Below, one piece after another: positions 1 to 11,149 of a DNA stretch of 50,076 nt. Origin of the DNA: Calycina herbarum (Eukaryota > Ascomycota > Leotiomycetes > Helotiales > Pezizellaceae). The stretch lies in NCBI GenBank assembly GCA_001414485.1, contig LLEY01000289.1:1-50076 (forward strand). Reading direction: 5' to 3'. Made by a program: the position numbers and the translations under genes. Under the pieces are notes generated by a model. The model had not been told where the DNA came from. It ran no database searches and saw only the letters and a program-made list of their open reading frames with translations. Each line of letters opens with the position of its first letter. The stretch's first letter is position 1.

Positions 1-3000
1 TTTTAAGAAGCTTTATTCGTAATTACAAAGTAAGCTACGACGCCTTAAATACTGAAACTTTGATAACCGATTATTACTTCTATAAGTATAACAATTCTAG
101 TAATTCTTATAGCTACTAGTATAAAGGTAAGAGTAATAAGTGTTATATATATAGAAAGGAGGGCCACTGATTCTAGAACTATACTTAAGAAGAGTAGGAT
201 TATTACTTTACTAAATAGTAAAAGAATAATAGAACTAACTTCTGTAGAAAGGATAGTAGCTTTGTTAAGAAGATCTACTATACTTATATTACTAATGTCG
301 AATATATAAAAGAAGAAGATATAGCTAAAACACTTTAGACGATAGTAATAGAGGATAGTAGAAGTAGTTTAAATAGTAACGTTATCTACTATAAGGTTAT
401 CTACTACTTAATTACTTCTATTAGATATATTAATAATTCGAGTGTCTAGACTCTTATAGCTAGTTTAATAAACTTAGTATAAAATCACGCTTTTAGTAGA
501 TTTATTCTACTGCTAATACTAGATACTACGTCTTACGAATTTACGAAAGAAGTGTTTATATCTACAGCTAAGAAGTATATACGAGATTACTTCTTTAGAG
601 TTATAATCGATACCGGCGTAGGAGGGAAGTTAAGTATAGGATACGAGTAATACCTAGTATATACTAAGCACGTCTAGAATATCTCTATTAACGAAAGTAC
701 TAAAGACTAGATTAGTATATAATTTAGTAAAGGTTATACTACCTTCTTAGAATCGATTATAATTAGTATATCGATCAGCTATGCGGAATTCTATATTATA
801 TACTTAGATATACTATTTATTATATACATTAACGATATAGACTATTTATACGTCTTACTTAATAACCTCTAGAACGTCCTTGTTTAAGAAGACGGGAAGA
901 GTTAGAAAGTAGAACGTTTTAAAATTATACGACGATTCGGACATCCCTTTCTACTCTAGAATAAGGCTGTATATAACCTTGTATAAGAATCCCTATATTA
1001 CTTTACAGATGTCGATATTAGGCGCCTTTATAAGCGCTTTAGTTACCTATCTATACTACGCTTATAGCGTGTACTCGAGTGTGCCGGTTACGACGTTAAG
1101 TAAGGTATTTTATAATATCTTACTAAATACTATAAGTATTACTAAAAGCACGGAAAGTCACCTAGTTAATTTAAATTTATACTTTATAATAATATTAAGT
1201 TTAATTATAATATAATTATAGATGTCTTCTTTTTAGAAGGAAAGCTAGTATTATATATTATAGACTAAGGAACTCGATATTAATCTAGAGACTTCCTACT
1301 AGACATAAGTATAAAGAGTGTCTAGGAAACCTTTTAAAAGTGCTAGATTAACACTTATCTAGGACCTCTTAATTATATTACTATAGATACTAGAAAGAAC
1401 TTTATTATAAAGGAATTTAAGAGGTATACTAGTTCGATGAGAATTAAGGTTAAAACTATACTAGTAGAAGTATATAACTCTATTAGTATAGTAGAACGAT
1501 ATTATAGACCGATTCGCTGTATTTACTTAATTATCTAGGAATAATAACCTAGTCTTATAAAGGCCTCTGCCCTCTAAATAGCTTTTAAAGCTATTAATAA
1601 CATAGTAGGACCTGATAGTTTAGTACCTACTCTACTCGTATATAGCGCTTATCTTAGAATAGCTAAAAGTAATACCCTCTTACGATCGATATCTTAGAGA
1701 TCCGAGACCTATATAAAGGCTACTAAAGAAGCATATAAATTACTTATAAAGCGTTAAATTACAGATACCTTTAACACCTGGAACGGTCCCTTACCTAGTA
1801 GAATTAAGGAATTACTACTAAACTCTGAAGTACTCGTCTAACGTAAGTATAAAAAGTACTAGACCGGCCTCTTTTTATTATAAGGAATCGAAAATAAGGA
1901 CTATATCGTGTTACTACTAAGTAGTCCTATAAGATTTAGATCTATAGTAGTAAAGCTATACTTCGAAGAAGTCTTTAAAGACTCTAGAACAGCACCGGCG
2001 GTTAGAGATATTTCTAGAACGACACCGTCGTTTAAGACAATACTATAATCCTAAGAAACTAAGCCTTAAGAGGAGCCTCGATCCTACCTACGAACTCGAT
2101 ACTAACTTTACTAGTCGTAAGTCTAATAATAAGATAACCTTACCGATTCTCTAGAATCGATAATAGAACTAGTCTAGAAGCGTAGACGAGGAAGACTACG
2201 AAAGCACCTAAGACTACTAAATAGGCCTTTCGAGATCTTATTCTAAGAGATAGATACTTTTATCGATAATACTAAGGACTACGTTACTATTAAGGATATC
2301 GAGACTTTCCTTTCGTCTATTAAGGAAGAACACGATATTAAAGTATTCGTAGCTAATAATAGTATAATATACGTTAAGTTATAACAGAAGGAAGTTAATA
2401 GACTAACTAATTAAGACGTCTTTAAGATCGTTACCTAGGATAACCTACCTTCTAACACTAGAATCTTTAGATCACGGTTCGTAGATAATATCAAATTTGA
2501 GAGTATAGCACTTGCTTTTGTAAAGTTAAGACTAGTTATCTAAGTATATAATACTAATAGAAAGTCCTTAGTTCTTACCTAGGCCTCTACTATCTAAAGA
2601 GTAAGTTAGAGAATTATCCTTATACTTATAGTAGTATACCCGGATTTACGAGTTTATATTTAGGATATTATACAAGTATATACCTAGTTACTTATAGAAC
2701 TAAATCGAAAGTTCTTTATACGTCTACTAAAGGGATATCTATAGTAGGAGGATATGTTCTTTGAAGTTATTAAGCTATTATATAGTATTCTAGAAGCTAG
2801 AAACCACTAGTTTATAATATACTATAAATACTATACTACGAAGCTTATAATAGAATAATCCACTTTCGACCCCTATCTTTTATATACTAAACAATTAGAT
2901 AGTCCTTTTAGAGTAGTAGGACTTTAAATAGATAATACTCTTATACTTATAAACGATACTTTTATAGCTAAGGAAGAAAGTGCTATTAAAGAAGCCGGAT

Positions 3001-3896
3001 TTATATTAAAGGATAGATAAGAACTTACTATTACCTATCTAATCTAGTTTAATAGAGGGCTAATTAGTAAGCACATAGATAGCTTATTTACGCTTACCTA
3101 GGATTATATAAAGCACTTGAAATTAGTATAAAAGGTACTAGCGGAGATATCTAATACTAAAGGCACTTCTTATATAGTATCTACTAAGGATTAATACGTT
3201 GCTTAGTATACTCGTAGAGTATATTTAGTAATAGTATCCTAGCCAGAAGCAGTATTCGACTTATTATATACTACCTAGTTAACTAATCTATAAGAAGACG
3301 ATATTAGCCTTCTTAATAAGCGAATTTAATAGCAGATCGACAATGCTATAAGAGAGCTTAAATACGTTAAATTAGATTAAAACTTGCTTAAGCTATATAC
3401 TTTTATAGATAGTGCTTTTATAGGTAATAAGAACCTATTCTTATAAATCAGTTACGTTATTATACTTATAAACAAGGATAATAATACTAATATTTTATAT
3501 TAGTCTTCTACTAAGTGTAAAAGAGTTACTTGCAGCGTTTTAGCCTTAGAACTGTATATAATAAGCTTTGGATTCGACGCTACTGCTTCTATTAAATCAA
3601 CTCTAAAAAGCATCTTAGGCTTTAAGATCCTGCTTATTACATATACCGATTCGAAGTCTATTTACGAATATATAGCTAAACTAGGCACTACTAAGGAGAA
3701 GCGCTTAATAATTAACGTTATATACTTACGAGAAGTATATAAGTTAAGAGAGATCGACGAAATTAAGTAGATCGATAGTAAGAGTAATCCTATAGACGCT
3801 ATAACGAAGAAGGACTGCTATAACGCTCTATAAAAGCTAATCGATACTAGTAAGCTAGATATTAAGCTTATAGAATAGGTAGAACGGAATAAGAGA
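1..3896 (+). pseudogene. Degenerate copia gag-pol polyprotein (3' part)
   Basis: Gag-pol would make the element's capsid, protease, integrase and reverse transcriptase/RNase H. Reading TAG/TAA as former Gln or Trp shows the domain order. A CCHC zinc knuckle lies near 138-185 (Cys, then Cys changed to Tyr, then GH and Trp changed to stop). The aspartic protease DTG motif is at 609-617. The integrase core lies near 1220-1550 and includes a VERYY stretch near 1490. The copia reverse transcriptase lies near 2250-2950 (FEVIKLLYSILEA). RNase H lies near 3560-3896, with TDSKS near 3650 and NPIDAITKKD near 3785. The RNase H end is the best preserved part. Many in-frame stops make it non-functional. 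The open stretch at 979-1215 is just a stop-free piece of this region. Confidence 0.85.
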
Positions 3897-3951
3897 TAAT
3901 AAGACCTCTGAATAGGACGCTCTTATTAGTCGAGGACATAGAATAGAGGGT

Positions 3952-4175
3952 TATAATTAGCTAGACGAGATAAGAGATTTTAATAATTTTTAGGTAGTAA
4001 CTTCCACTGTTTTAAAGAAGTGCTAGTGTCGGTATAATCAGAGTGAATAGCACTCTACGTAACCTTCTCGCTTAAGGTCTATTTAAGTAGTTGAAGCAGC
4101 TAATTTTACTCTATATATACGAACGATAATATACTCTTTTTATATTATACTATTAGCTACCAAGTTATACTAACA
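3952..4175 (+). repeat. 3' LTR of copia copy 1 (about 224 bp)
   Basis: This non-coding stretch follows RNase H. It starts at a TG-type end now read as TA and ends in TAACA at 4175. The mirror copy has the same length and ends in TAATA (45902). After 4175 the two copies diverge completely (TTTAT here, AATAT there), which fixes the element boundary. The start is less certain than the end. Confidence 0.65.
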
Positions 4176-4234
4176 TTTATACTAAGGAAAAGTAATCGAC
4201 TCGGTAATATAATCGACTCGCTAATAAACTACGT
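4176..4234 (+). mobile_element. Right-end remnant of a pogo/Fot-type transposon
   Basis: The last bases, TAATAAACTACGT followed by TA, match the right terminal repeat of the Fot-type element at 35569-37068 (TAATAAACCACGT followed by TA). Upstream there is a similar double CTCG-type repeat. Only the right end is present, because copia copy 1 interrupts it on the left. No transposase is visible here. Confidence 0.6.
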
Positions 4235-4313
4235 TATATTCTTTCTAGAATCTATAATATTCTTACTATACTCTAAACTTATAAAGTTCTTACTCTTAAG
4301 CTTTACTCTATAT

Positions 4314-4681
4314 TATAGTAGAGATTAAAGAATAGATTATTTATAAGAAGAGAAGAGAGTCTCTTCGTACTACTTAGCTATTTATATATCTATAGAAAGA
4401 TATATCTATAATCTCGCTTAACGAGCTACTTAAGCGAGTTTATTTACTAAATTAAAAACTCTTATATAAGGTCTCTCTTTATAACAGTTCTAGTTATATA
4501 CGATTGGATCACGTGACTAGGGCTGGATCACGTGCCGAGGTTCTACCGAAGTCTCGCTTAGTATATATAAATAGAGACAGAGCGTACTAACTCTTCTCTT
4601 CTCTCTTTAGTTTAGTTTTCTTCGAATATAAATACTATTCTATAAGTACTTCTTTTAGTATATTTATAGAGAGCTATTATA
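4314..4681 (+). repeat. LTR-like arm, + orientation (inverted pair with 5474-5866)
   Basis: The reverse complement of this arm recurs at 5474-5866 with scattered RIP transitions and small indels. It ends in CTATTATA, a RIP form of the CTATTACA end seen in the partner. It contains two GGATCACGTG boxes and a TATA-like stretch, so it resembles an LTR with its promoter pointing inward. LTRs of one element should be in the same orientation, so this pair has been rearranged. The outer boundary is approximate. Confidence 0.6.
4505..4575 (+). promoter_or_regulatory. LTR promoter-like block: two CACGTG boxes and a TATA element
   Basis: Two copies of GGATCACGTG lie about 20 bp apart (near 4506 and 4526). 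About 35 bp downstream is AGTATATATAAATAGAG, a strong TATA-type element. In the partner arm one box has become GGATTACGTG, a C-to-T change. The E-box-like CACGTG core is a known bHLH-factor target; its use here is inferred. Confidence 0.45.
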
Positions 4682-4699
4682 CTCTTTTCTTCTTAATTT

Positions 4700-5345
4700 C
4701 CTCGGCTCTCTTTATCTTCTTTATAATCCTTCTAAGCTTATAGTCGTTCGTTTTTAGTAGGTTTTAACTTACGTAGAAAGCGCTTCTTAAACTTATAAAT
4801 AGAGGTAGTACTATATATTATATAAGTTAATAGTTTCTATAAGTCCGTCTCTACTCTATAGTCTCTTTATCGAATAAGGTATTAAAATTCTTTAGTCTTA
4901 TCTCTTCTCGAGTTTACTATTTCCTCTATAGCTTAGAGTATATATCTACTATTATCGATTACTACTAGTAGCGATAGTTGATTTATCTAGCCTAGTATAG
5001 AGATACTAGCGACAGAGTATAGTAGGTTAGTATAGAATATATTATAGATTAATTCTAGTTCGTAGAGTAGTTCTAGTTTATATATATAAGAGTTTATAGC
5101 TTAAAGTATATAGAAAGAGCTAATATACTTAATATTAAACTTAAGAATTAGTTTAGCTAACTTAATATTCTAGGTACTAAGTATAACTATATCCTCTATT
5201 CTATATACTAGGGCTAGTGATTAGTAAGCGTTAGTAGCCTCCTCTATTCTGTCTTTTAAAATAAGAAGGTTTATATATAAAAGTGTTAAAATATCTCTTA
5301 TCTTTTTAGTAAAGGTTATACTAGTAACTACGTTTTAAGAATTAG
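4700..5345 (-). pseudogene. Gypsy pol tail: integrase C-terminus and chromodomain
   Basis: Reading the minus strand with stops as Gln/Trp gives the end of a Ty3/gypsy integrase. An early stretch resembles VYRIEDIVILSTQNIKLA (family form: GD.V.LS..NIK). It is followed by FNIKYISSFYILQAI, then LELIYNIFYTNLLYS, equivalent to the usual IHNVFHxxLL. Then come a GQINQ linker and a chromodomain-like EEIVNSRRDK...YLIR. Chromodomains of this type steer integration to modified chromatin. The segment lies between two inverted LTR arms, and the rest of pol is missing. It may belong to the same family as the gag-pol at 7717-10962, which lacks this end. Confidence 0.7.
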
Positions 5346-5473
5346 ATATAGTTTAAAAGAAGCTAAAGCTTACTTAGAGATAGTAACCGTTGTTTATAAA
5401 GAAGAGTAATATACCTATAGCTAAACTACGTATGTTCTTTATAGTAAACTCGGCTAGCAGTAAGAACTGAATC

Positions 5474-5866
5474 TGTAATAGCCTTTTATAAATATACTAA
5501 AAGAAGTACTCGTAGAATAGTATCTATATTCGAGAAAAACTAAACTAAAGAGAGAAGAGGAGAGTTAGTATACTCTGTCTCTATTTATATATACTAAGCG
5601 AGACTTCGGTAGAACCTCGGCACGTAATCCACCTAAGCGAGACTTCGGTTACGTAATCTACTCGTATATAACTAGGACTGTTATATAACAGTTTTTGATT
5701 TAGTAAATAAGCTGCTTTTAAGCTGCTTTTAAGCTCGCTTCTAAGTAGCTTACTAAGCGAGATTAAGAATATCGCGGATATATCCTTCTATAGATATATA
5801 AATAGCTAAGAGAGAGCTTCTCTCTTTCTTCCTTCTTAGCGAATAATCTATTTCTTAATCTATACT
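5474..5866 (-). repeat. LTR-like arm, - orientation (inverted pair with 4314-4681)
   Basis: On the minus strand this arm runs from about 5866 to an end in CTATTACA at 5474, so it has a CA terminus. It shares CACGTG-derived boxes, the TATA-like stretch and a pyrimidine-rich leader with the partner arm. It also contains the perfect palindrome CTGTTATATAACAG and a short tandem duplication (GCTTTTAA repeated) missing from the other arm. The two promoters face each other. Confidence 0.6.
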
Positions 5867-5880
5867 AACGTATATATATA

Positions 5881-7714
5881 GCGAACCAGCTAAACAAGCG
5901 AACCGGCTAAAACCCCGCGCCTCTACTATACCTCTACTAAATATTAAATTTCTCTACAACGAACGATACCTTAGAAAAATAACAAAAGCCGGTTAGTCTT
6001 AGCTATCTAGGCTATATAAAAAGACTTAAATTTACGTTCTTAAGCTATTACGAGGACCTATTCTATAGATTACCGGAAGCTAGGTCGACGTTTACTTAGT
6101 ATACCTTTATAGCGCGATATTCTAGCTAATTTATAGAAAATAACCGAGCTAGAGGAATTAGTGCTTGTTTAATATATCCTTAACCTAGCTATAAAAGGAT
6201 TTCCTCCGCGGATATCTATAGTTAAAGATATAGTAAATCGACTTCTTAAAGTATATAACGCGCTACACGTCGGGACGCGTTAGGCTTCTAACTTTGTTAA
6301 GCGCTGCCTAGAACTTTAGACACGCTTCTAACGAAAATACGACTACTAGAGAGCTAAGTACGAAGACCTAGAAGTTATTCGTAGCTGGTTTAAGCTTATA
6401 TAAAGCATAGTAGCGAAGTATAGAATCTACGATATAGATATCTATAACTTTAATAAGACCGGGTTTATAATAGGTGTTATCTTAACTACGATAGTTATTA
6501 TAAGCTTAGAAGGACGTATAAGAGTAAAAAGAGTATAGCCTAGTAATTAGGAATAGGTTATAGTAATCTAGAGGGTTAATACCTAAGGCTAGAGTGTTCT
6601 ACTATTTATAATTATTACTATGAAAAATCATCTCGCTTCTTAGTACTAAAATAGTAGATTTCTACCTAACTAGGTAATTGCTATTACTAAAAATAGTTAG
6701 ATAACAAATAAGAAAGGTATAGATTAGATTTAACATTTTAAGAAGTATACTAAGTCCTAATCTATTAGTAGTTATCGCCTATTAGTCCTCGACGGCTATA
6801 AAAGCTACTACTCTAACGAGTTTAAGGAATATTACAAGGAAAATAACATTATTACTCTTTATATACCTGCTTATTCTTCTTATATACTCTAGCTACTCGA
6901 TGTTAGCTGTTTTAGCCTTTTAAAAAAGGTATATAGTTAGTAAATTAAAGATAAAATACAGGCTTAGATTATCTATATTACTAAGGATGATTTCTTTCCT
7001 ACCTTCTACGCTATATTTAATATTATAATAATAGAAAGCAATATCCGAGAAGGGTTCTAAAAGGCTAGGCTTCTTCTATTTAACCTAGAAAGTATGATTT
7101 CTATACTTAATCTTAAGCTAAAGACGCTAATGCTTTTAAACTCCCCTCTATGTTCTACTTAGCCTTAGGTTTCCTAGATACTAAATAACTCTACTAAAGC
7201 CTTATTATAGACTATATTTATTAAAGATCGAATTTCCTACTACTAAAGTAGCTCTTTAACCCCTATTTACGAGGCTATTAACCAGTTTATAAAGAGTATA
7301 TCAAAAGTAATATACTAGATAGTACTATTAAAAGCTAAGAACTAGAGACTTCGACAAGTAAATAAAGTACTAAGTAAGCGTTATAGAGCTAAAAAAACAC
7401 GTCTATAGTAAGAAGGATTACTTAGCTAATAGGAAGCGTAGGACCTATAGGATAATAGAGACGTTAGTAAGCAGGTAATACAGGAAATAAAGAGAAGTAG
7501 TAGTCGGAAGCCGAGGGAAGAATCACGTATACAGCGCTATAGCAACTACGGAGAGACTAGTTATAATACACGTACCTATAATATTATAGAAGAAGTATCT
7601 AAGAAAGAGATTTCTAAGTAGTTTTAATTAATTAGAGGCGTTATAGTAGAGTTACTATAATTTTAATCGCGAGCGTGGAAAATTTTAGCCGGTTCGCTTG
7701 TTTAGCCGGTTCGC
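5881..7714 (+). mobile_element. Fot1/pogo-type DNA transposon with TA duplication
   Basis: Terminal inverted repeats of about 30 bp flank the element. Each holds a direct repeat, GCGAACCRGCTAAA, at 5881-5894 and 5897-5910 and mirrored at 7685-7698 and 7701-7714. The flanking dinucleotide is TA on both sides (5879-5880 and 7715-7716), as expected for the Tc1/mariner-pogo superfamily. The 1834-bp length fits Fot1-like elements. A degraded DDE transposase lies inside on the + strand. Confidence 0.88.
5975..7640 (+). pseudogene. Fot1/pogo-like transposase (DDE_1), RIP-inactivated
   Basis: One reading frame with frequent TAG/TAA shows a Tc5/CENP-B-type DNA-binding part near 6140-6300 (GFPPRISIVKDIVNRLL, then NALHVGTR and ASNFVKR). 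The DDE_1 catalytic domain follows. The first acidic motif, normally NFDETGF, reads NFNKTGF near 6449, so the first Asp has become Asn. The second is intact as LVLDGYKSYYS near 6783. The third lies in PAYSSYILQLLDVSCF near 6870 and keeps its Asp. The C-terminus is basic and Lys/Arg-rich. The transposase would cut and paste the element at TA sites; this copy cannot. Confidence 0.85.
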
Positions 7715-7716
7715 TA

Positions 7717-10700
7717 TATATACACGTTATAATATATTATTCGCTTTTCTTTTACTTATATAGTATATATATTATCGCTATACTTACCGCTCTTGAAATA
7801 CCTTTCTCTTTACTATTATCTACCGCTCTTATACTTGCTCTTACTTCAAATTTATTATACTCTAATTCACTATCTAAGAACTCTAAGCTGCTATTAATAA
7901 TAGTACGCTTAGAGCCTTTATTAATAAGAACGAAGATACCTTCTTATAAGGCTTATAAGACCTACTCTCGCTCTGTAACTAGACTACTATCGACAAAGAC
8001 ACTATAGAGCAAGTACTATACGTCGCTAAATCAGATACTCTACGAGAAGCTAACGAGTATAATTAATAAGCCGCTGAATTTAATAACTATATTATAACTC
8101 TTAATAATAAGAACTAACGCCTCTAGTAGACTACTTCTATAGCTGCTTCTACGAGTAACTCTTAAATCGAGGAATTACTTCGGATTTACTAAAACCTCTC
8201 TGTTTTACTTATTTAATCCGCTTCTTACGCTAACCTAGCTAAGCTTAGTAGTAGCTGGTAATCCGCTACTAAGCTATAATTATATATTATTAATCTTAAA
8301 TTTAAGCTTTATACTAACTCTAACTAGTTTTCTACTAAATTAGAGCGAATAGCTTACGTCTTATCAACTCTAGAGAGAGAGACACGTAAGTATATTAACC
8401 TCTACCTTAACGACGCTAGCGAATTTACTACGATAAACTTAGTAGAACGTATATTAGACGTCCTACGTAATACGTTTAGTAATAGGTTTAGCTGTAAGAA
8501 AGCCTAGTAAAAGCTTTAAAAGGAAAAGCAGAGCTACTAATTAATCTCTAAGTTCCTCTTCTTCTACTTATTATTAGCTACTACTACTAACTCTACTAGA
8601 TTCGATTATACCTAGAGACTTCTCTACGCTACCTACCTCTCTATTCGAGCTCTTATTTATTCTCTTAGACTCTCGCTATACCTCGACTATCGGACTTAGT
8701 ATTTTTGCTAACCTAGTATAAGAAAAGAATAATATTAACTAAGCCGTTTATAGTACTTAGTATCTTAAGAACAACTTTAGCTCTACTACTACTCTAATTA
8801 CCTCGGCCTCGACTACTTTATCTCTTAACTATACTTACGCTAGATAATAAGATATAGAAGTGTTCTCTCTATTATTATACGAAATCGACTAAAGACTAAA
8901 AGAGCTTACTAGTTAGTAATACCTCGATCTACTAGTACTAGCTAAATACTATACTAATAATAGTCTTACTAGCTATAAGTATATAGAAAAAGAACTTTAT
9001 TTTAAAGAGACTAATATAGTATACTAGTAGTCTCTACGCTACTAAAAAGCAGCTAAGTTATATCTTTAAGAAGTCTCGCTTAATAATATTTAAAAAAGCC
9101 TCGATAAATATAATAACCTAAAGACTATTAATCTAGCCTTTTTACTACCTTAGTAGTACTATCGACACCTTCTACTCTTCTAACTATAAGTAGTAGACGA
9201 ATTACCTTCTTACTAGGACTACGATCTATATATTAAGTTAAAACCAGGGATAAGAGCACTTTATAGCCTACTATATAATATGTCTATTAGAGAATTAGAA
9301 GTTCTACGTAAATACCTAAAAGAGTAACTCGATAAGAGCTTTATAAGAGCTAGTACGTTACTAGTAGCATTACCTATACTGTTTATAAAGAAGCTAGGAG
9401 GAGGCCTACGCTTTTACGTAGACTATAGATAGCTTAATAATATTACGATTAAGAATTAATACTCGATTCCTCGTATCTAAGAGACTCTCTAGAGATTAAG
9501 TATAGCTAAGTACTATACTAAATTAGACGTTATCGCAGCGTTTAACTATATTAGAATATAAGAAGAAGATAAATAGCTTATAGTATTTAATACTCGGTAT
9601 AGGTTTTTTAAGTCGTTGGTTATACTATTTAGCTTAACTAATATACTTATAACATTCTAAGCTAGGATTAATAAAGTTCTATATCTCTTTCTAGATATCT
9701 TTTATATAGTATATCTTAATAATATTCTTATCTTTTTAGATAACCTATACTCTTACTACTAGTATATATACTAAATCCTTAATACTTTTTAAAAAGCTAG
9801 TCTCTACTTAGATATTAAGAAATATAAACTTAAAAGCTAAGAGGTTTAATACCTTAGTATAATTATCTCTACTAATAGAGTAAGAATAGACTCTGAAAAA
9901 GTCTTTATAATCGTCTAGTAGGAAATACCTTTAAACCTTAAAGACTTCTAAGCCTTTCTAGGCTTTGTAAACTTTTACCGTCGCTTTATTAGAAACTTTT
10001 CTAAGATAGTTAAGCTACTAAATCGTCTGTCTAAGTTAAATATACTCTAGGAATAGACTATAGAGTATACTAACGCTTTTAAGACTTTGAAATTAGTATT
10101 TACTTTAGTATCTATACTATGTTATTTTAATTTAATAAAAGAGGTTATCTTAGAATACGACTCTTTAGACTACGTATCCGCCGCTATTCTCTTCTAGTAC
10201 TACGATAGTATATTATACCTAGTCGCTTTTATATCCAGAGTCTTCGACCTAGTAGAATATAACTACGAAATTTATAATATAGAGCTACTTACTATTATTT
10301 AAGCCTTTGAAACGTAGCGCTTAGAACTCTTAGAAACAGATTACCTAATCTTAGTTATTACTAATTACTCTAATTTAAAGTACTTTATAACTATAAAGTA
10401 ACGTACTCGCTACTAAGTACGTTAGAGCGAGTTCTTCTCTTAGTTTAACTTTGTTATTAAATTAGTACTTAGAAGAGTAATAGTAAAAGTAGATAGTAGA
10501 ATACGACTTTCCTAAGATCTACTCTTATTACTAAATAATCCTCGAGTATTATACTAGTAGTAATCACTTCTGAAACCGTATAATTTAGACCTAGCTATAT
10601 ATATAGTATCTCTTTAGAACGAACTTAAATCTATAGAAGAGGACCTAGAAGAGCTAGAGCTAGATAATCTTAAACTTACTCGACTTCTTTACTAAGGTTA

Positions 10701-10962
10701 TTAAGAAGACCTATTTTAGACTCGTGTTTCTAAGGAGATAAATAGAATAGACTATACACCTTACTTAAAGGAAATAGTCTTATTAGAATATTATATTACT
10801 AAGAGCAAGCTCTACTTCTAAGATAGACTATACGTCTTAGATACTAAGCTTAGAGTCTAGCTTCTTTAGAAAATATACGATTTAGTTAAGAGTAGCTACC
10901 TTAGTAAGAATAAGATATTTAAGCTAGTATCTAGAGACTACTAGTAGCTTAAACTTTATAAG
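7717..10962 (+). pseudogene. Ty3/gypsy gag-pol remnant without LTRs
   Basis: A Gag-type region lies near 7960-8720 (AYVLSTLERETRKYINLYLN, then ASEFTTINLVERILDVL). Pol follows. The reverse transcriptase lies near 9350-9800, with [16 protein letters not shown], then YLNNILIF where the catalytic YLDD has become LNN. RNase H lies near 10140-10440 (EYDSLDYVSAAIL, then NYEIYNIELLTI). The start of the integrase H2C2 zinc domain is near 10880. The sequence stops there because a LINE with an AAT-repeat tail is inserted. The left end abuts the Fot-type element. No LTR is visible on either side, so this is a truncated carcass. The stops are RIP-type. The integrase core and tail are absent unless 4700-5345 is the displaced end. 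Confidence 0.82.
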
Positions 10963-11149
10963 AATATTATTATTATTATTCTTACGCTACGTAGGCCGTA
11001 GACCGAGCTCTAAGAGTAAGTAGTATATCTTCTGTTCTAGTTTATAATATCTTTTAGCCTGTTCTTCTTCGCCTCTCGAGTTTCTTTATAAGCGTGCGAT
11101 ACTTCTTCGTTGATTCCTACTACTGTCTATTCAGAGCTCTTCTCTCTAA

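Larger units (their letters stand above)
1..4175 (+). mobile_element. Ty1/copia LTR retrotransposon, copy 1, 5' end outside window
   Basis: The 3' part of a copia-superfamily element. It begins at a gag-type zinc knuckle and runs through protease, integrase, reverse transcriptase and RNase H into a 3' LTR (3952-4175). It is heavily RIP-mutated. The reverse complement of the same segment ends the window (45902-50076) with no net length difference, and in the first few hundred bases the copies differ only by transitions. The element sits inside the end of a pogo-type transposon (4176-4234). Its 5' LTR and target duplication mate lie outside the window. Confidence 0.88.

Noticed and set aside
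979..1215. Open frame of 78 codons (mirrored at 48862-49068)
   Set aside because: It is a stop-free piece of the degenerate copia pol in another frame; its apparent membrane character comes from AT-rich codons after RIP.
4500..4560. CACGTG-rich stretch as a host gene promoter
   Set aside because: It is duplicated in inverted orientation at 5600-5650 and no host gene follows; better explained as an LTR promoter.
7675..8007. Open frame of 110 codons resembling a membrane protein
   Set aside because: It begins inside the terminal repeat of the Fot-type element and runs into the gypsy gag region; the hydrophobicity follows from TA-rich codons.
10963..10983. ATT repeats as a free microsatellite
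   Set aside because: The position at the 3' end of the LINE explains it as the element's tail.
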